A stretch of 24,082 bases of DNA from an uncultured Clostridia bacterium. Its GTDB lineage: Bacteria > Bacillota > Clostridia > UBA1381. The notes under the pieces were generated by a model. It saw nothing but the letters and a program-made list of their open reading frames with translations, was not told the DNA's origin and ran no database searches. The DNA lies in contig CAJOPD010000079.1 of the NCBI GenBank assembly GCA_905236685.1, positions 1 to 24,082 of the forward strand, read 5' to 3'. Positions 7,977-15,842 of the stretch are shown here, piece after piece. Within the stretch, counting starts at the first letter, position 1. Each line of letters opens with the position of its first letter. A program made the translations under genes and the position numbers.

Positions 7977-9128
7977 ATGGATAAAATAGCTCTGATGCAC
8001 CCGTCATTTGATGTTGATGCGTGTATGGCAGAAATCAAAGAATGTCTTGACACAGGCTGGACAGGACCGGGCTTTAAGACAACTCAGCTTGAAGACGAGT
8101 GGAAAAAGTACACCGGACTGAAAAATGCATATTTTGTGAATTCCTGCACTGCGAGCCTTAATCTCACATTTGATATCTTTAAAGAAGTATATAACTGGAA
8201 TGACGAAGATGAAGTAATAACAACTCCATTTACTTTTGTATCCTCTAACCACTCAATACTTTTGGCGGGATTGAAGCCCGTATTTGCGGATATTGACGCG
8301 AGCTTCTGCCTTGACCCAAAAGATGTGGAGCGCAAGATAACAGATAAAACAAGGGCTGTGCTTTTTGTCGGGCTGTGCGGAAATCCCGGACACTACGATG
8401 AAATTTTAAAAATCTGCCGTAAAAACGGTCTTAAACTCGTAGTAGATGCGGCTCATATGGCAGGAACAAAGGTGAACGGCTTATTCCCCTGCTTTGAGGC
8501 TGACTCGGTTAACTTTTCTTTCCACATATTCAAAACACTCCCGACGGCAGACTCGGGAATGCTTTGCTTTAAAGATGCTGATTTGGAAAAGATAGCACGC
8601 GTAAAGGCTTGGTCGGGAATTGATACAAACGCGTATTCTGATTATGCACTTGCTGACCATAAAACATATAAATGGCATTATGATGTACCGTATGTAAGTA
8701 ACTGCTATAACGGTAATTCCATTATGGCGGCTATCGGCATAGCGCAGCTTAAATGTCTGGACAGTGATAACGATATAAGGCGAAGAATATGCCGTAAATA
8801 TGATGAGGCATTCAGTAAGTATCCGGATAAAATCACCTTGACTGAGCTTGCGGATAATGTGGAATCTGCAAGATGCTATTATCAGATTGTTGTTAAAGAT
8901 CGTGACGGTCTTGCGAAGTATCTTTCGGAAAACGGTATAAATTCCGGCGTCCATTATATTATCAATACAAACTACCGTATGTACCGTTATGCAAAAGGGC
9001 TGTGCCGGAATGCCGAATATATAAGCGAACACATTTTGACGCTTCCCCTTTATTTGAAAATGACAGATGAAGAAGTGGACAGAGTTATTAAATATGTCAT
9101 AAATTATGTGACCGGAGATGCAAAATGA
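7977..9128 (+). CDS. DegT/DnrJ/EryC1/StrS-family PLP aminotransferase (second of a tandem pair)
   Basis: The 383-residue protein is a paralogue of the preceding gene product, with shared runs such as EWKKYTG, KPVFAD, a KITDxTRAVxFVG stretch and DAAHMxGT. The PLP lysine is Lys186 in SFHIFKTLPTADSG, and Asp157 would contact the pyridine nitrogen. The family's GEGG motif has become ADSG, a larger departure than in the first copy, so substrate or partner subunit may differ. The pair could act at two positions, in sequence, or as a heterodimer. The start at 7977 is chosen because the ATG at 7968 directly abuts the AGGGGAG site. The stop overlaps the start of the ATP-grasp gene (ATGA), implying coupled translation. 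Confidence 0.9.
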   Translation: MDKIALMHPSFDVDACMAEIKECLDTGWTGPGFKTTQLEDEWKKYTGLKNAYFVNSCTASLNLTFDIFKEVYNWNDEDEVITTPFTFVSSNHSILLAGLKPVFADIDASFCLDPKDVERKITDKTRAVLFVGLCGNPGHYDEILKICRKNGLKLVVDAAHMAGTKVNGLFPCFEADSVNFSFHIFKTLPTADSGMLCFKDADLEKIARVKAWSGIDTNAYSDYALADHKTYKWHYDVPYVSNCYNGNSIMAAIGIAQLKCLDSDNDIRRRICRKYDEAFSKYPDKITLTELADNVESARCYYQIVVKDRDGLAKYLSENGINSGVHYIINTNYRMYRYAKGLCRNAEYISEHILTLPLYLKMTDEEVDRVIKYVINYVTGDAK

Positions 9129-10231
9129 AAAAATTAGCTATCATAGGCGCCAACGAGGCTATTTTGTCACTGATAAATAAGGCAAAAGAACTGGGATATG
9201 AAACTCATGTGTTTTCCTGGCAATGCGGCGATCCCGGAGAGGAAGCGGCTGATTATTTTTATCCCATTTCAATAGATAAAAAGGACGAAATTCTGGAAAA
9301 ATGCCGTGAAATCGGTATTTGCGGCATTTGTTCCATTACATCTGATTTCGCCTCGCCTACTGTTTCATATGTGGCAAGGGGACTTGGGCTCCCCGCAAAT
9401 CCCGAGAGGACGGATTTGGTCGCAAGAAATAAATTTGAAATGAGAAAGGCATTTTTGGAATACGGCGGAATATACACTCCAAAATTTACCGAAGCGGATT
9501 TGTCTTTTGATTTAGCTGATGTTGCAGATTTCCGTTTCCCCGTTATTGTTAAGCCGACGGACCGATGGAGCAGTAAGGGTATAACGCGTGTAGACAGGGC
9601 AGAAGATTTAAAAAATGCTGTGTCAGTGGCGGTCAATGAGTCCTTTAATAATAAAGCCATTATTGAAGAATATATGGAAGGTACCGAGTACAGCGCTGAG
9701 TGCATTGTTTACAGAGGCGACGCTAAGGTCCTTGCCTTTACAAAAAAGACAACTACGGGTAATCCGCATTACATAGAAACAGGTCACGAGCAGCCTTCCG
9801 ATATTCCAAAGGACAAGCAAAAAGAAATTATTGAAATTGTAAAGCGCGCATTAAAGGCGCTTGACATCACAAACGGAGCGGCACACGCAGAGTTCAGAGT
9901 TCTTGCTGACGGAAATATAGGATTTATGGAAATAGGTGCCCGTATGGGCGGAGATTGTATAGGAACTGATTTAACACCTATTTCGACAGGTATGGACTTT
10001 GTCAGAATGGTTATTGATGTTGCGTGCGGGAACAAGCCGTGCTTTGATGTGATTACAAAGCCCTGTCCTGTTGCTATCAGGTTTATTATTTCAGAAGATG
10101 ATATTGCTGAATTTAACAATATCGAACCTGACAGAATTATAAAAAGAAGTGAATTTGATACATCTTTTGACAGTGAAGTTAAAGACAGCTCTACACGGCA
10201 CGGATATTACATCATAAAGACAGACGCGTGA
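9125..10231 (+). CDS. ATP-grasp carboxylate-amine/thiol ligase-like protein
   Basis: The 368-residue protein begins with a Rossmann-like pre-ATP-grasp domain (KKLAIIGANEAILSLINKA). The ATP-grasp core follows: VIVKPTDRWSSKGI with the ATP lysine (Lys143), the hinge IIEEYMEGTEYSAEC (179-193), AHAEFRV (Glu256) and MEIGARMGGDCIG (Glu269, Arg273) for the metal ions and phosphates. Such enzymes activate a carboxylate as an acyl phosphate and join it to an amine or another nucleophile. In this operon an attractive role is coupling an amino acid or other acid to the amino sugar made by the DegT enzymes, but this is inference. It is translationally coupled to the upstream aminotransferase gene. The residues after 330 resemble nothing I can name. 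Confidence 0.85.
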   Translation: MKKLAIIGANEAILSLINKAKELGYETHVFSWQCGDPGEEAADYFYPISIDKKDEILEKCREIGICGICSITSDFASPTVSYVARGLGLPANPERTDLVARNKFEMRKAFLEYGGIYTPKFTEADLSFDLADVADFRFPVIVKPTDRWSSKGITRVDRAEDLKNAVSVAVNESFNNKAIIEEYMEGTEYSAECIVYRGDAKVLAFTKKTTTGNPHYIETGHEQPSDIPKDKQKEIIEIVKRALKALDITNGAAHAEFRVLADGNIGFMEIGARMGGDCIGTDLTPISTGMDFVRMVIDVACGNKPCFDVITKPCPVAIRFIISEDDIAEFNNIEPDRIIKRSEFDTSFDSEVKDSSTRHGYYIIKTDA

Positions 10232-10296
10232 TAAAGCCTTAGGCTTTCCATATGTTATGCATATCTGTGCAGGATATTAAAAAAGGTGGGTAATCT

Positions 10297-12051
10297 ATGA
10301 AGATTTCAGACTATTTAGTTAATGTTTTGAAGGAAAACGGAGTAAAAACTGTGTTCGGAGTTCAGGGCTCGGGAACAGTTATTCAAATCTTTGATTCGTT
10401 GGGGCATACAGACGGTATCGATTATGTCTGCACCCTTCACGAGCAGGCGGCAGGAATGGCGGCAGACGCCTATTCACAAGTTACAGGAGGATTTGGCGCC
10501 TGTGTGGCAACTTGCGGACCCGGTGCGACAAATCTATACACGTCAATTGCAGGGTCGTATTATAATTCCAATCCCGTTATATATATAATCGGTCAACCAC
10601 AACTTTCTATGATGAAAGGAGATACGCGGGTGCGCCACTACGGAGCGCAGGAAATTGATGATTTGAATATTTTTGCTCCTGTTACAAAGTATGTTGCCAT
10701 AATACATAACAAGGAAAATGCAAGGTATGAAATTGAAAAGGCTTTATATGTTGCAAAATCGGGGCGTCCGGGTCCTGTAATCATCGCTATTCCTGATGAT
10801 GTTACTTGGCTCGATATAATGCCTGACAATTTAAAAAAATACACTCCTAACATACCCGAAATCGAAGTTGACAAAGAGATTTTTGACGAAATCTTAAAGA
10901 GGCTAACGGCTGCAAAAAGACCTGTTTTTCTCTTTGGAAAGGGCGTTAAGTGCGCAAACGCGGAAGAATATGCAAAAACACTGATTGAAAAGTACAATGT
11001 TCCGTACGCATTGACTTGGGGCGCAAGAGATTTGTTGCCTTCTGCGTCAGAGCTTTTTGTGGGGAGTGTAGGCATTCAAGGCTCCCGATCCGGCAATCTT
11101 GCAATTCAAAACGCTGATTTGATTATATCTGTCGGCGCACGGCTGGACGCTTCGGAAACGGGCGGAAATGCAACATTTGCAAGAGAAGCATACATTTATT
11201 CGGTAGATATTGATTTTGACGAGATAGATAAATATAAGACTTTTGGAATTCCGGTGGACAAGCCTATTCAAATGGACGCTAAAACTTTTTTAAAAGGTCT
11301 GCTCGGTATCTCATATGCCGATATGGATTTTGGCTGTTGGGTAGAAAAAATAGCACATTGGAAGAACAAATACTCTATTACTCCGTCCTTAAAGGATATT
11401 GGCGAGGAAATTGACCCCTATTATTTTGTGTCTAAGCTTTCCGATATGCTGAAAAGCGGAGATATTATAACGACAGACGCAAGTTCGCCGAAAAGCTACA
11501 TATATCAAGCGTTTGGAGTAAAGGAAAATCAGAAGCTGGTTTCCTGGCTCAATTTTGCCAGTTTAGGCTACGGACTTCCGAGCGGACTGGGCGCTTGTTT
11601 TGCTCACAATGACCGTGTGATTACGGTTACTGGCGATGGCGGAATGCAGTTTAATATACAGGAGCTTGCAACTATCAGATTTTATAATCTTAATATGAAA
11701 ATAATTGTTTTGGACAACGGTGGATTTGGAAACATTTATCATGTTCAAAACAACTTTCTTGACGGTCGGCATCACGGAGTAAACCGCGAGTACGGGCTGC
11801 CCATACCAAACATAGAACATATATGCAATGCATATAAAATTCCTGTTTCAACTGCCTGCAAAAACAGTGAAATTGAGGCGGCTCTTAAAGCCTGTTTTGA
11901 TGTTGACGGTCCTTCTGTATGCATTATAAATCTTTCGATGGATAAATGGATTACTCCGAAAAAAGCTGGCAAAGACCCGCTTGAAGATATGACACCAAAA
12001 CTTGACCGTAACGAATTTTACAGTGAAATGATTATAAAACCTATTTCGTAA
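10297..12051 (+). CDS. Thiamine-diphosphate-dependent enzyme, acetolactate synthase (IlvB-like) family
   Basis: At 584 residues it has the three-domain layout of acetolactate synthase-type ThDP enzymes. The N-terminal PYR domain has the activating glutamate in TLHEQAAGMAADAY (Glu49) and CGPGATN. A central domain follows (FLFGKGVKCA to SVGARLDASETGG). The C-terminal PP domain carries the ThDP/Mg motif starting GDGG (446-449) and ending at Asn474 in LDNGGFGN. A biosynthetic ilvB is unlikely, since no ilvN or ilvC is adjacent and the gene sits among deoxysugar genes. YerE-type relatives attach a two-carbon unit to a 4-keto deoxysugar, a possible role here. A decarboxylase or a precursor-supply role is the alternative. 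A 65-base gap, the longest in the operon, precedes it and holds a small six-pair hairpin. A GGTGGG site precedes the ATG. Confidence 0.88.
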   Translation: MKISDYLVNVLKENGVKTVFGVQGSGTVIQIFDSLGHTDGIDYVCTLHEQAAGMAADAYSQVTGGFGACVATCGPGATNLYTSIAGSYYNSNPVIYIIGQPQLSMMKGDTRVRHYGAQEIDDLNIFAPVTKYVAIIHNKENARYEIEKALYVAKSGRPGPVIIAIPDDVTWLDIMPDNLKKYTPNIPEIEVDKEIFDEILKRLTAAKRPVFLFGKGVKCANAEEYAKTLIEKYNVPYALTWGARDLLPSASELFVGSVGIQGSRSGNLAIQNADLIISVGARLDASETGGNATFAREAYIYSVDIDFDEIDKYKTFGIPVDKPIQMDAKTFLKGLLGISYADMDFGCWVEKIAHWKNKYSITPSLKDIGEEIDPYYFVSKLSDMLKSGDIITTDASSPKSYIYQAFGVKENQKLVSWLNFASLGYGLPSGLGACFAHNDRVITVTGDGGMQFNIQELATIRFYNLNMKIIVLDNGGFGNIYHVQNNFLDGRHHGVNREYGLPIPNIEHICNAYKIPVSTACKNSEIEAALKACFDVDGPSVCIINLSMDKWITPKKAGKDPLEDMTPKLDRNEFYSEMIIKPIS

Positions 12052-12061
12052 GGAGTAGCAT

Positions 12062-12967
12062 ATGAATATTCTAATGACAGGCGCCGGCGGATTTATCGGG
12101 AAAAACTTTATCGAATACTTTAACCGGATTAACGGCGGCGATACTTTAACTTTGCTGACTTCTAAAAAAATAAATGGGTTTCGCTGCATAGATTACAAAA
12201 CACATACATTTTCCCAAAATGAATTAAAAAGCGCATCTCCGTTTGATTGTATACTTCTTTTGGGTGCGTTTGTAGAACACCACGGAAGAAATGAGATTGA
12301 GCTGACAAGAAAGCATCTTTCCTCTGTCAATTCTATTGATTATCTGTTGCAAAACCTTCCAAATATTCCAAAAAAAATAGTTTTCTGTTCTTCTATTTCG
12401 GTTTATGGAATTGACTCTACACTTCCATATAAGTCAGCTAACGGAGTCCTAATTGATGAAAATACCAAGGTTGACCCCGTTAGAACATATGCCCTTTCAA
12501 AAGTGTTCGCAGAGCGACTTGTGCAGGAATGGTGTGATTATCATAGAGTTGAATGTCAGATTATACGGATAGGTACGGTATATGATTTAAGCGGTGAGCA
12601 AAACAACTTTCTCGGCTACCTTATAAAGTCTGTTAATGAAAATAGTACATTCAAGCTCTCTGCTCCTCCTCATCAACTGTGGAATTTTGTTTTTATAAAT
12701 GATATTGTGCGGTGGATTTTAAATGCTGTAAAGTTGGAAGATGTGGCAGGGGTTTTAAATCTTGTATCTTCCGAAAACCATACAACAAACGAATTGATTT
12801 CAATTTTTGAGAAAAACTGCAACTCTTTCCAATATCAAATTATGGATAATGTTTCTCAAAGGGGCTGTGATAAGGGCTTTATAAGCACTAAACGAGAGAA
12901 ATATCTTGGCGAAGAATTTAACCCTGTCAGCTTAACCATTCCAAAAATGCTGAAAGAACTTAAATAA
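12062..12967 (+). CDS. Extended SDR, NAD(P)-dependent sugar-nucleotide reductase/epimerase
   Basis: This 301-residue protein has the Rossmann motif TGAGGFIGKNF (6-16), the catalytic serine pair in VFCSSISVYG (110-111) and YxxxK (Tyr143, Lys147 in RTYALSK). It is an extended SDR of the NAD-dependent epimerase/dehydratase family. It lacks the GxxGQLG N-terminus of RmlD and the TDEVYG dehydratase motif of RmlB. A 4-keto reductase that finishes the sugar is the likeliest role, which would fill the missing RmlD step for a modified sugar, but no substrate can be assigned. The ribosome binding site overlaps the stop of the ThDP gene, with a 10-base gap. It is the last gene of the operon, and its stop codon lies inside the shared terminator hairpin. 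By eye it is more AT-rich than the rml genes. Confidence 0.85.
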   Translation: MNILMTGAGGFIGKNFIEYFNRINGGDTLTLLTSKKINGFRCIDYKTHTFSQNELKSASPFDCILLLGAFVEHHGRNEIELTRKHLSSVNSIDYLLQNLPNIPKKIVFCSSISVYGIDSTLPYKSANGVLIDENTKVDPVRTYALSKVFAERLVQEWCDYHRVECQIIRIGTVYDLSGEQNNFLGYLIKSVNENSTFKLSAPPHQLWNFVFINDIVRWILNAVKLEDVAGVLNLVSSENHTTNELISIFEKNCNSFQYQIMDNVSQRGCDKGFISTKREKYLGEEFNPVSLTIPKMLKELK

Positions 12968-13003
12968 AAGAGGAATTATCATATTGATAATTCCTCTTTT
13001 ATT
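12963..13003. terminator. Bidirectional terminator between the glycan operon and miaA
   Basis: A perfect 19-bp stem (12963-12981 with 12985-13003) closes a TAT loop. A-rich and T-rich flanks on both sides suit termination in both directions. The TAA of the SDR gene (12965-12967) and the TGA of miaA (12979-12981) both lie within the left arm, so the hairpin is part of both coding ends. Confidence 0.85.
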
Positions 13004-13896
13004 ATACTTACTGCCCTTTCCGTCATATCGTTTTGCGGCAAAAGCCAATGTATTTTGCCGTTTCGGCGAAACCACGAAAGCTGTCTTTTAGCATATCTGC
13101 GTGTACCCTGCTTTATCTGTTCCACCGTTTCTTCCAGCGTCTTTTTGCCCTCAAAATAATCGAAAAATTCTTTATAGCCTATGCCTGAAAAAGCGGTAAA
13201 ATCCTGCCTTCCGTATTTGTCGTAAAGCGCTTTTGCCTCCTTTTCAAGCCCCTTTTCCAGCATCTCGTCAACACGGGCATTTATGCGGCTATACAATACC
13301 TCCCTGTCCCAGTCAATGCAAAAATAAACGCTTTTATAAATCGGTGTTTTTAAAACAGCGTTATGCTCCGTAACCGTCATACCCGTAGTTTTATAAAACT
13401 CAATCGCCCTTATCACCCGCTTTAAGTTGTTCGGGTGGACAATTTTCGCATAATCGGGGTCAATTTCCAAAAGGAGTTCATAAAGTACCTCTTTCCCCGA
13501 CACTTCCGCCATATTTAAAAGCTCGGCTTTAATATCGGATTTTGCGGTTTCCTTTGCAAATTCGATATTATCAATCAGTGAGTCAATATAAAGCCCTGTT
13601 CCGCCCGTTAATATCGGCAAGTTCCCCTGCCTGTCAATATCGGCTATTATGCCCCTTGCCATATCGCAGAAATCCGATACCGAAAAATTTTGGGAAGGCT
13701 CCAAAAAATCCAGCATATGATGCGGCACACCTTGCATTTCCTCCTGCGTAGGCTTTGCCGTACCTATGTCCATACCTTTATAAATCTGCATACTGTCGCA
13801 GGACACAATTTCGCCCGAAAGCCTTTTTGCAAGCTCCACCGAAAGCGCGGTTTTTCCTGACGCAGTTGCGCCTGCTACTACAACTACCGATATCAT
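12979..13896 (-). CDS. miaA: tRNA dimethylallyltransferase
   Basis: MiaA transfers the dimethylallyl group of DMAPP to N6 of A37 in tRNAs reading UNN codons, giving i6A37. MiaB, encoded in the same operon, then methylthiolates this base. The 305-residue protein starts with the P-loop VVVAGATASGKTALS. SCDSMQIYKGMDIGTAKP follows, where the aspartate is catalytic, then the VPHHMLDF and LTGGTGLYIDSL motifs and the RRYAKRQLSWFRR segment that contacts tRNA. I place the start at the ATG at 13896, whose first base is the last base of the mutL stop (TGATG) and which lies eight bases from AGAGG (13905-13909). A GTG at 13899 is the alternative. It is the last gene of the minus-strand operon. Confidence 0.96.
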   Translation of the reverse strand: MISVVVVAGATASGKTALSVELAKRLSGEIVSCDSMQIYKGMDIGTAKPTQEEMQGVPHHMLDFLEPSQNFSVSDFCDMARGIIADIDRQGNLPILTGGTGLYIDSLIDNIEFAKETAKSDIKAELLNMAEVSGKEVLYELLLEIDPDYAKIVHPNNLKRVIRAIEFYKTTGMTVTEHNAVLKTPIYKSVYFCIDWDREVLYSRINARVDEMLEKGLEKEAKALYDKYGRQDFTAFSGIGYKEFFDYFEGKKTLEETVEQIKQGTRRYAKRQLSWFRRNGKIHWLLPQNDMTERAVSIIKEELSI

Positions 13897-15839
13897 CACA
13901 CTATCCTCTTAAATTCTTTTTCAAGCTCTTTTTTGGACATAGTAACTATTATCGGTCTGCCGTGCGGGCAGGTGTTTATGTTTTGAAGATTAAAAATCTC
14001 TTTAAGCAGCATTTCAAGCTGTTTGTTATCAAACTTGTGATTTGCCTTAACCGCCGCCTTGCAGGCAATTGTGTATAGTGCACGCTGCATTTTTTCGGAT
14101 ATTACCTCCTGCCTGTTTTCCGCGAACTGATTTATGAGCTCTCTTACAAGACCTTTAAGCCCTTCCTCTGAAAGCGGTTCAGGCGTTGCACGAAGAAGCA
14201 ATGCACTGCCGCCGAATTCCTCCAATTCAAAGCCCATATCGGCGAAATTTTGGGCATTTTCCGAAAATACCGCCATTTCTGTTGCGCTCAAATCCACAAC
14301 AACGGGCGCCAAAAGCATTTGCGCGGTCACTTCCCGCTTTTCCAGCTCCTTTTTAAGTTCCTCGTATTTTAAGCGCTCGTGTGCGGCGTGCTGGTCGGCA
14401 ATTATCATAATCCCGTCCGCCTCGGCTATTATATAGGTGTCAAAAATCTGACCTATAACCTTGATGTTTTCGGTATCAAAACCCCAGCTTTGAGGATTTA
14501 ATGCGCTTTCTGCGGAATTTGCCTCCTCCATATTGGTCAAAATATCAATTTTTATGCTGTCGGGCGTTTCCTCGGCAATCTTTTGCTCTTTTATTTCTTC
14601 AATCCCTCGGAACGCGTCTACAATTTCCTCTTGCTTTTTTACAAAATACTCATTACCTATGTTTACCGCATATTCCGATTTCGGCTTGCTCCCCTTTGGA
14701 TTTTGCGTACTGCTCCAATCAACATCTGCCGCTCTTACAAACTCCTCTTTTTTCGGCACAGGCTTTATCTCGATTTGCTCCTTTGTCGTAACTTCGTCAC
14801 GGGCAAATTCGCTTTTTGGGCTCTGCGTGCGCTCAATTTTCGGGACATTTGGGATAGCGTAAAGCGCATTCTGCACACAGTGGTATATGGCGCGCATAAT
14901 CTCCTCTTCATTTGAAAACTTGACTTCCAGCTTTGTAGGGTGGACATTGACATCGGTATATCTCGGGTTTATCCCGATATTCAAAATCGCCATAGGGTGC
15001 TTGCCAATCATTATTTGATTTTTGTATGCAAGCTCCAAGGTGTTTGAAATTTTGATACTCTTTATGTACCTTTTATTCACAAAAAAGCTTTGATAGCTCC
15101 TGTTCGGTCTTGCCGCGTCGCCCTTTCCTATCGCGCCCGTTATTTTTATATGCTCTGTTTCATAATTTACGGGTATCATCGAATTTGCGTAAGCCTTTCC
15201 GTAAACGGCATATATCGCACCCGTAAGATTTCCGTCGCCTGCCGTGAAATACTTATCCTTTCCGTCTATTACATACCTAAACGAAATCTCCGGATAGGAC
15301 AAAATAAACCGCTCCATAATATCGGTCACAAGAGCCGCCTCGCTTGCGTCACGCTTTAAAAATCTCATTCTTGCAGGCGTGTTGTAAAAAAGATTGTTCA
15401 CGACAAAGGTTGTTCCGTTCGGCATACCTTCGCCCTTTGTTTCGCCGATAACGCCGCCGTTTACCGTCAAAAAAGTGCCTTCTGCGTCGCCGCTTCTTTT
15501 GGTATAAAGCTGTACCTGTGCAACGGCGCCGATACTTGAAAGCGCCTCGCCGCGAAAGCCGAGCGTGTATATCGCGTCTAAATCTTCTTCATTTTTTATC
15601 TTGCTCGTTGCGTGGCGCAAAAAGGCTATCTCCGCGTCCTCACGCGCCATACCGCGTCCGTTGTCGGTAACTCTTATATAGGTAATTCCGCCCTTTTTTA
15701 TCTCGACGCTTATGACGCTCGACTGTGCGTCGATTGCATTTTCCACAAGCTCCTTCACAACCGAGGCAGGTCGCTCAACAACCTCCCCCGCCGCAATTTT
15801 ATTCGAGATTTCGGTATCAAGAATATTTATAATTCCCAT
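13896..15839 (-). CDS. mutL: DNA mismatch repair protein MutL (endonuclease type)
   Basis: This 647-residue protein has the GHKL ATPase motifs ELVENAIDA (31-39), DNGRGM (59-64) and TLGFRGEALSSI (92-103). A low-complexity linker runs over about 330-440. The C-terminal domain has the metal-binding endonuclease motif DQHAAHERLKYEE (from 482), ACKAA (592-596) and CPHGRP (624-629). These three motifs mark the nicking form of MutL found in bacteria that lack MutH-type strand marking. It works with MutS, encoded three bases upstream, whose 3' end contains the GGAGT ribosome binding site of mutL. The mutL stop overlaps the miaA start by one base. Length and start are normal for the family. Confidence 0.97.
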   Translation of the reverse strand: MGIINILDTEISNKIAAGEVVERPASVVKELVENAIDAQSSVISVEIKKGGITYIRVTDNGRGMAREDAEIAFLRHATSKIKNEEDLDAIYTLGFRGEALSSIGAVAQVQLYTKRSGDAEGTFLTVNGGVIGETKGEGMPNGTTFVVNNLFYNTPARMRFLKRDASEAALVTDIMERFILSYPEISFRYVIDGKDKYFTAGDGNLTGAIYAVYGKAYANSMIPVNYETEHIKITGAIGKGDAARPNRSYQSFFVNKRYIKSIKISNTLELAYKNQIMIGKHPMAILNIGINPRYTDVNVHPTKLEVKFSNEEEIMRAIYHCVQNALYAIPNVPKIERTQSPKSEFARDEVTTKEQIEIKPVPKKEEFVRAADVDWSSTQNPKGSKPKSEYAVNIGNEYFVKKQEEIVDAFRGIEEIKEQKIAEETPDSIKIDILTNMEEANSAESALNPQSWGFDTENIKVIGQIFDTYIIAEADGIMIIADQHAAHERLKYEELKKELEKREVTAQMLLAPVVVDLSATEMAVFSENAQNFADMGFELEEFGGSALLLRATPEPLSEEGLKGLVRELINQFAENRQEVISEKMQRALYTIACKAAVKANHKFDNKQLEMLLKEIFNLQNINTCPHGRPIIVTMSKKELEKEFKRIV

Positions 15840-15842
15840 TTT

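Noticed and set aside
8481..9032. 183-residue minus-strand frame inside the second aminotransferase gene
   Set aside because: It is antisense to a clear gene and has no recognisable domain or upstream ribosome binding site. The same holds for the long antisense frames at 5332-5769, 6541-6954, 9259-9705, 10638-11075 and 16668-17201.
10233..10247. Small inverted repeat (six pairs, TTA loop) between the ATP-grasp and ThDP genes as a terminator
   Set aside because: The stem is short and is followed by CCATATG rather than a T-run, so it is unlikely to stop transcription. It may be a minor RNA structure.
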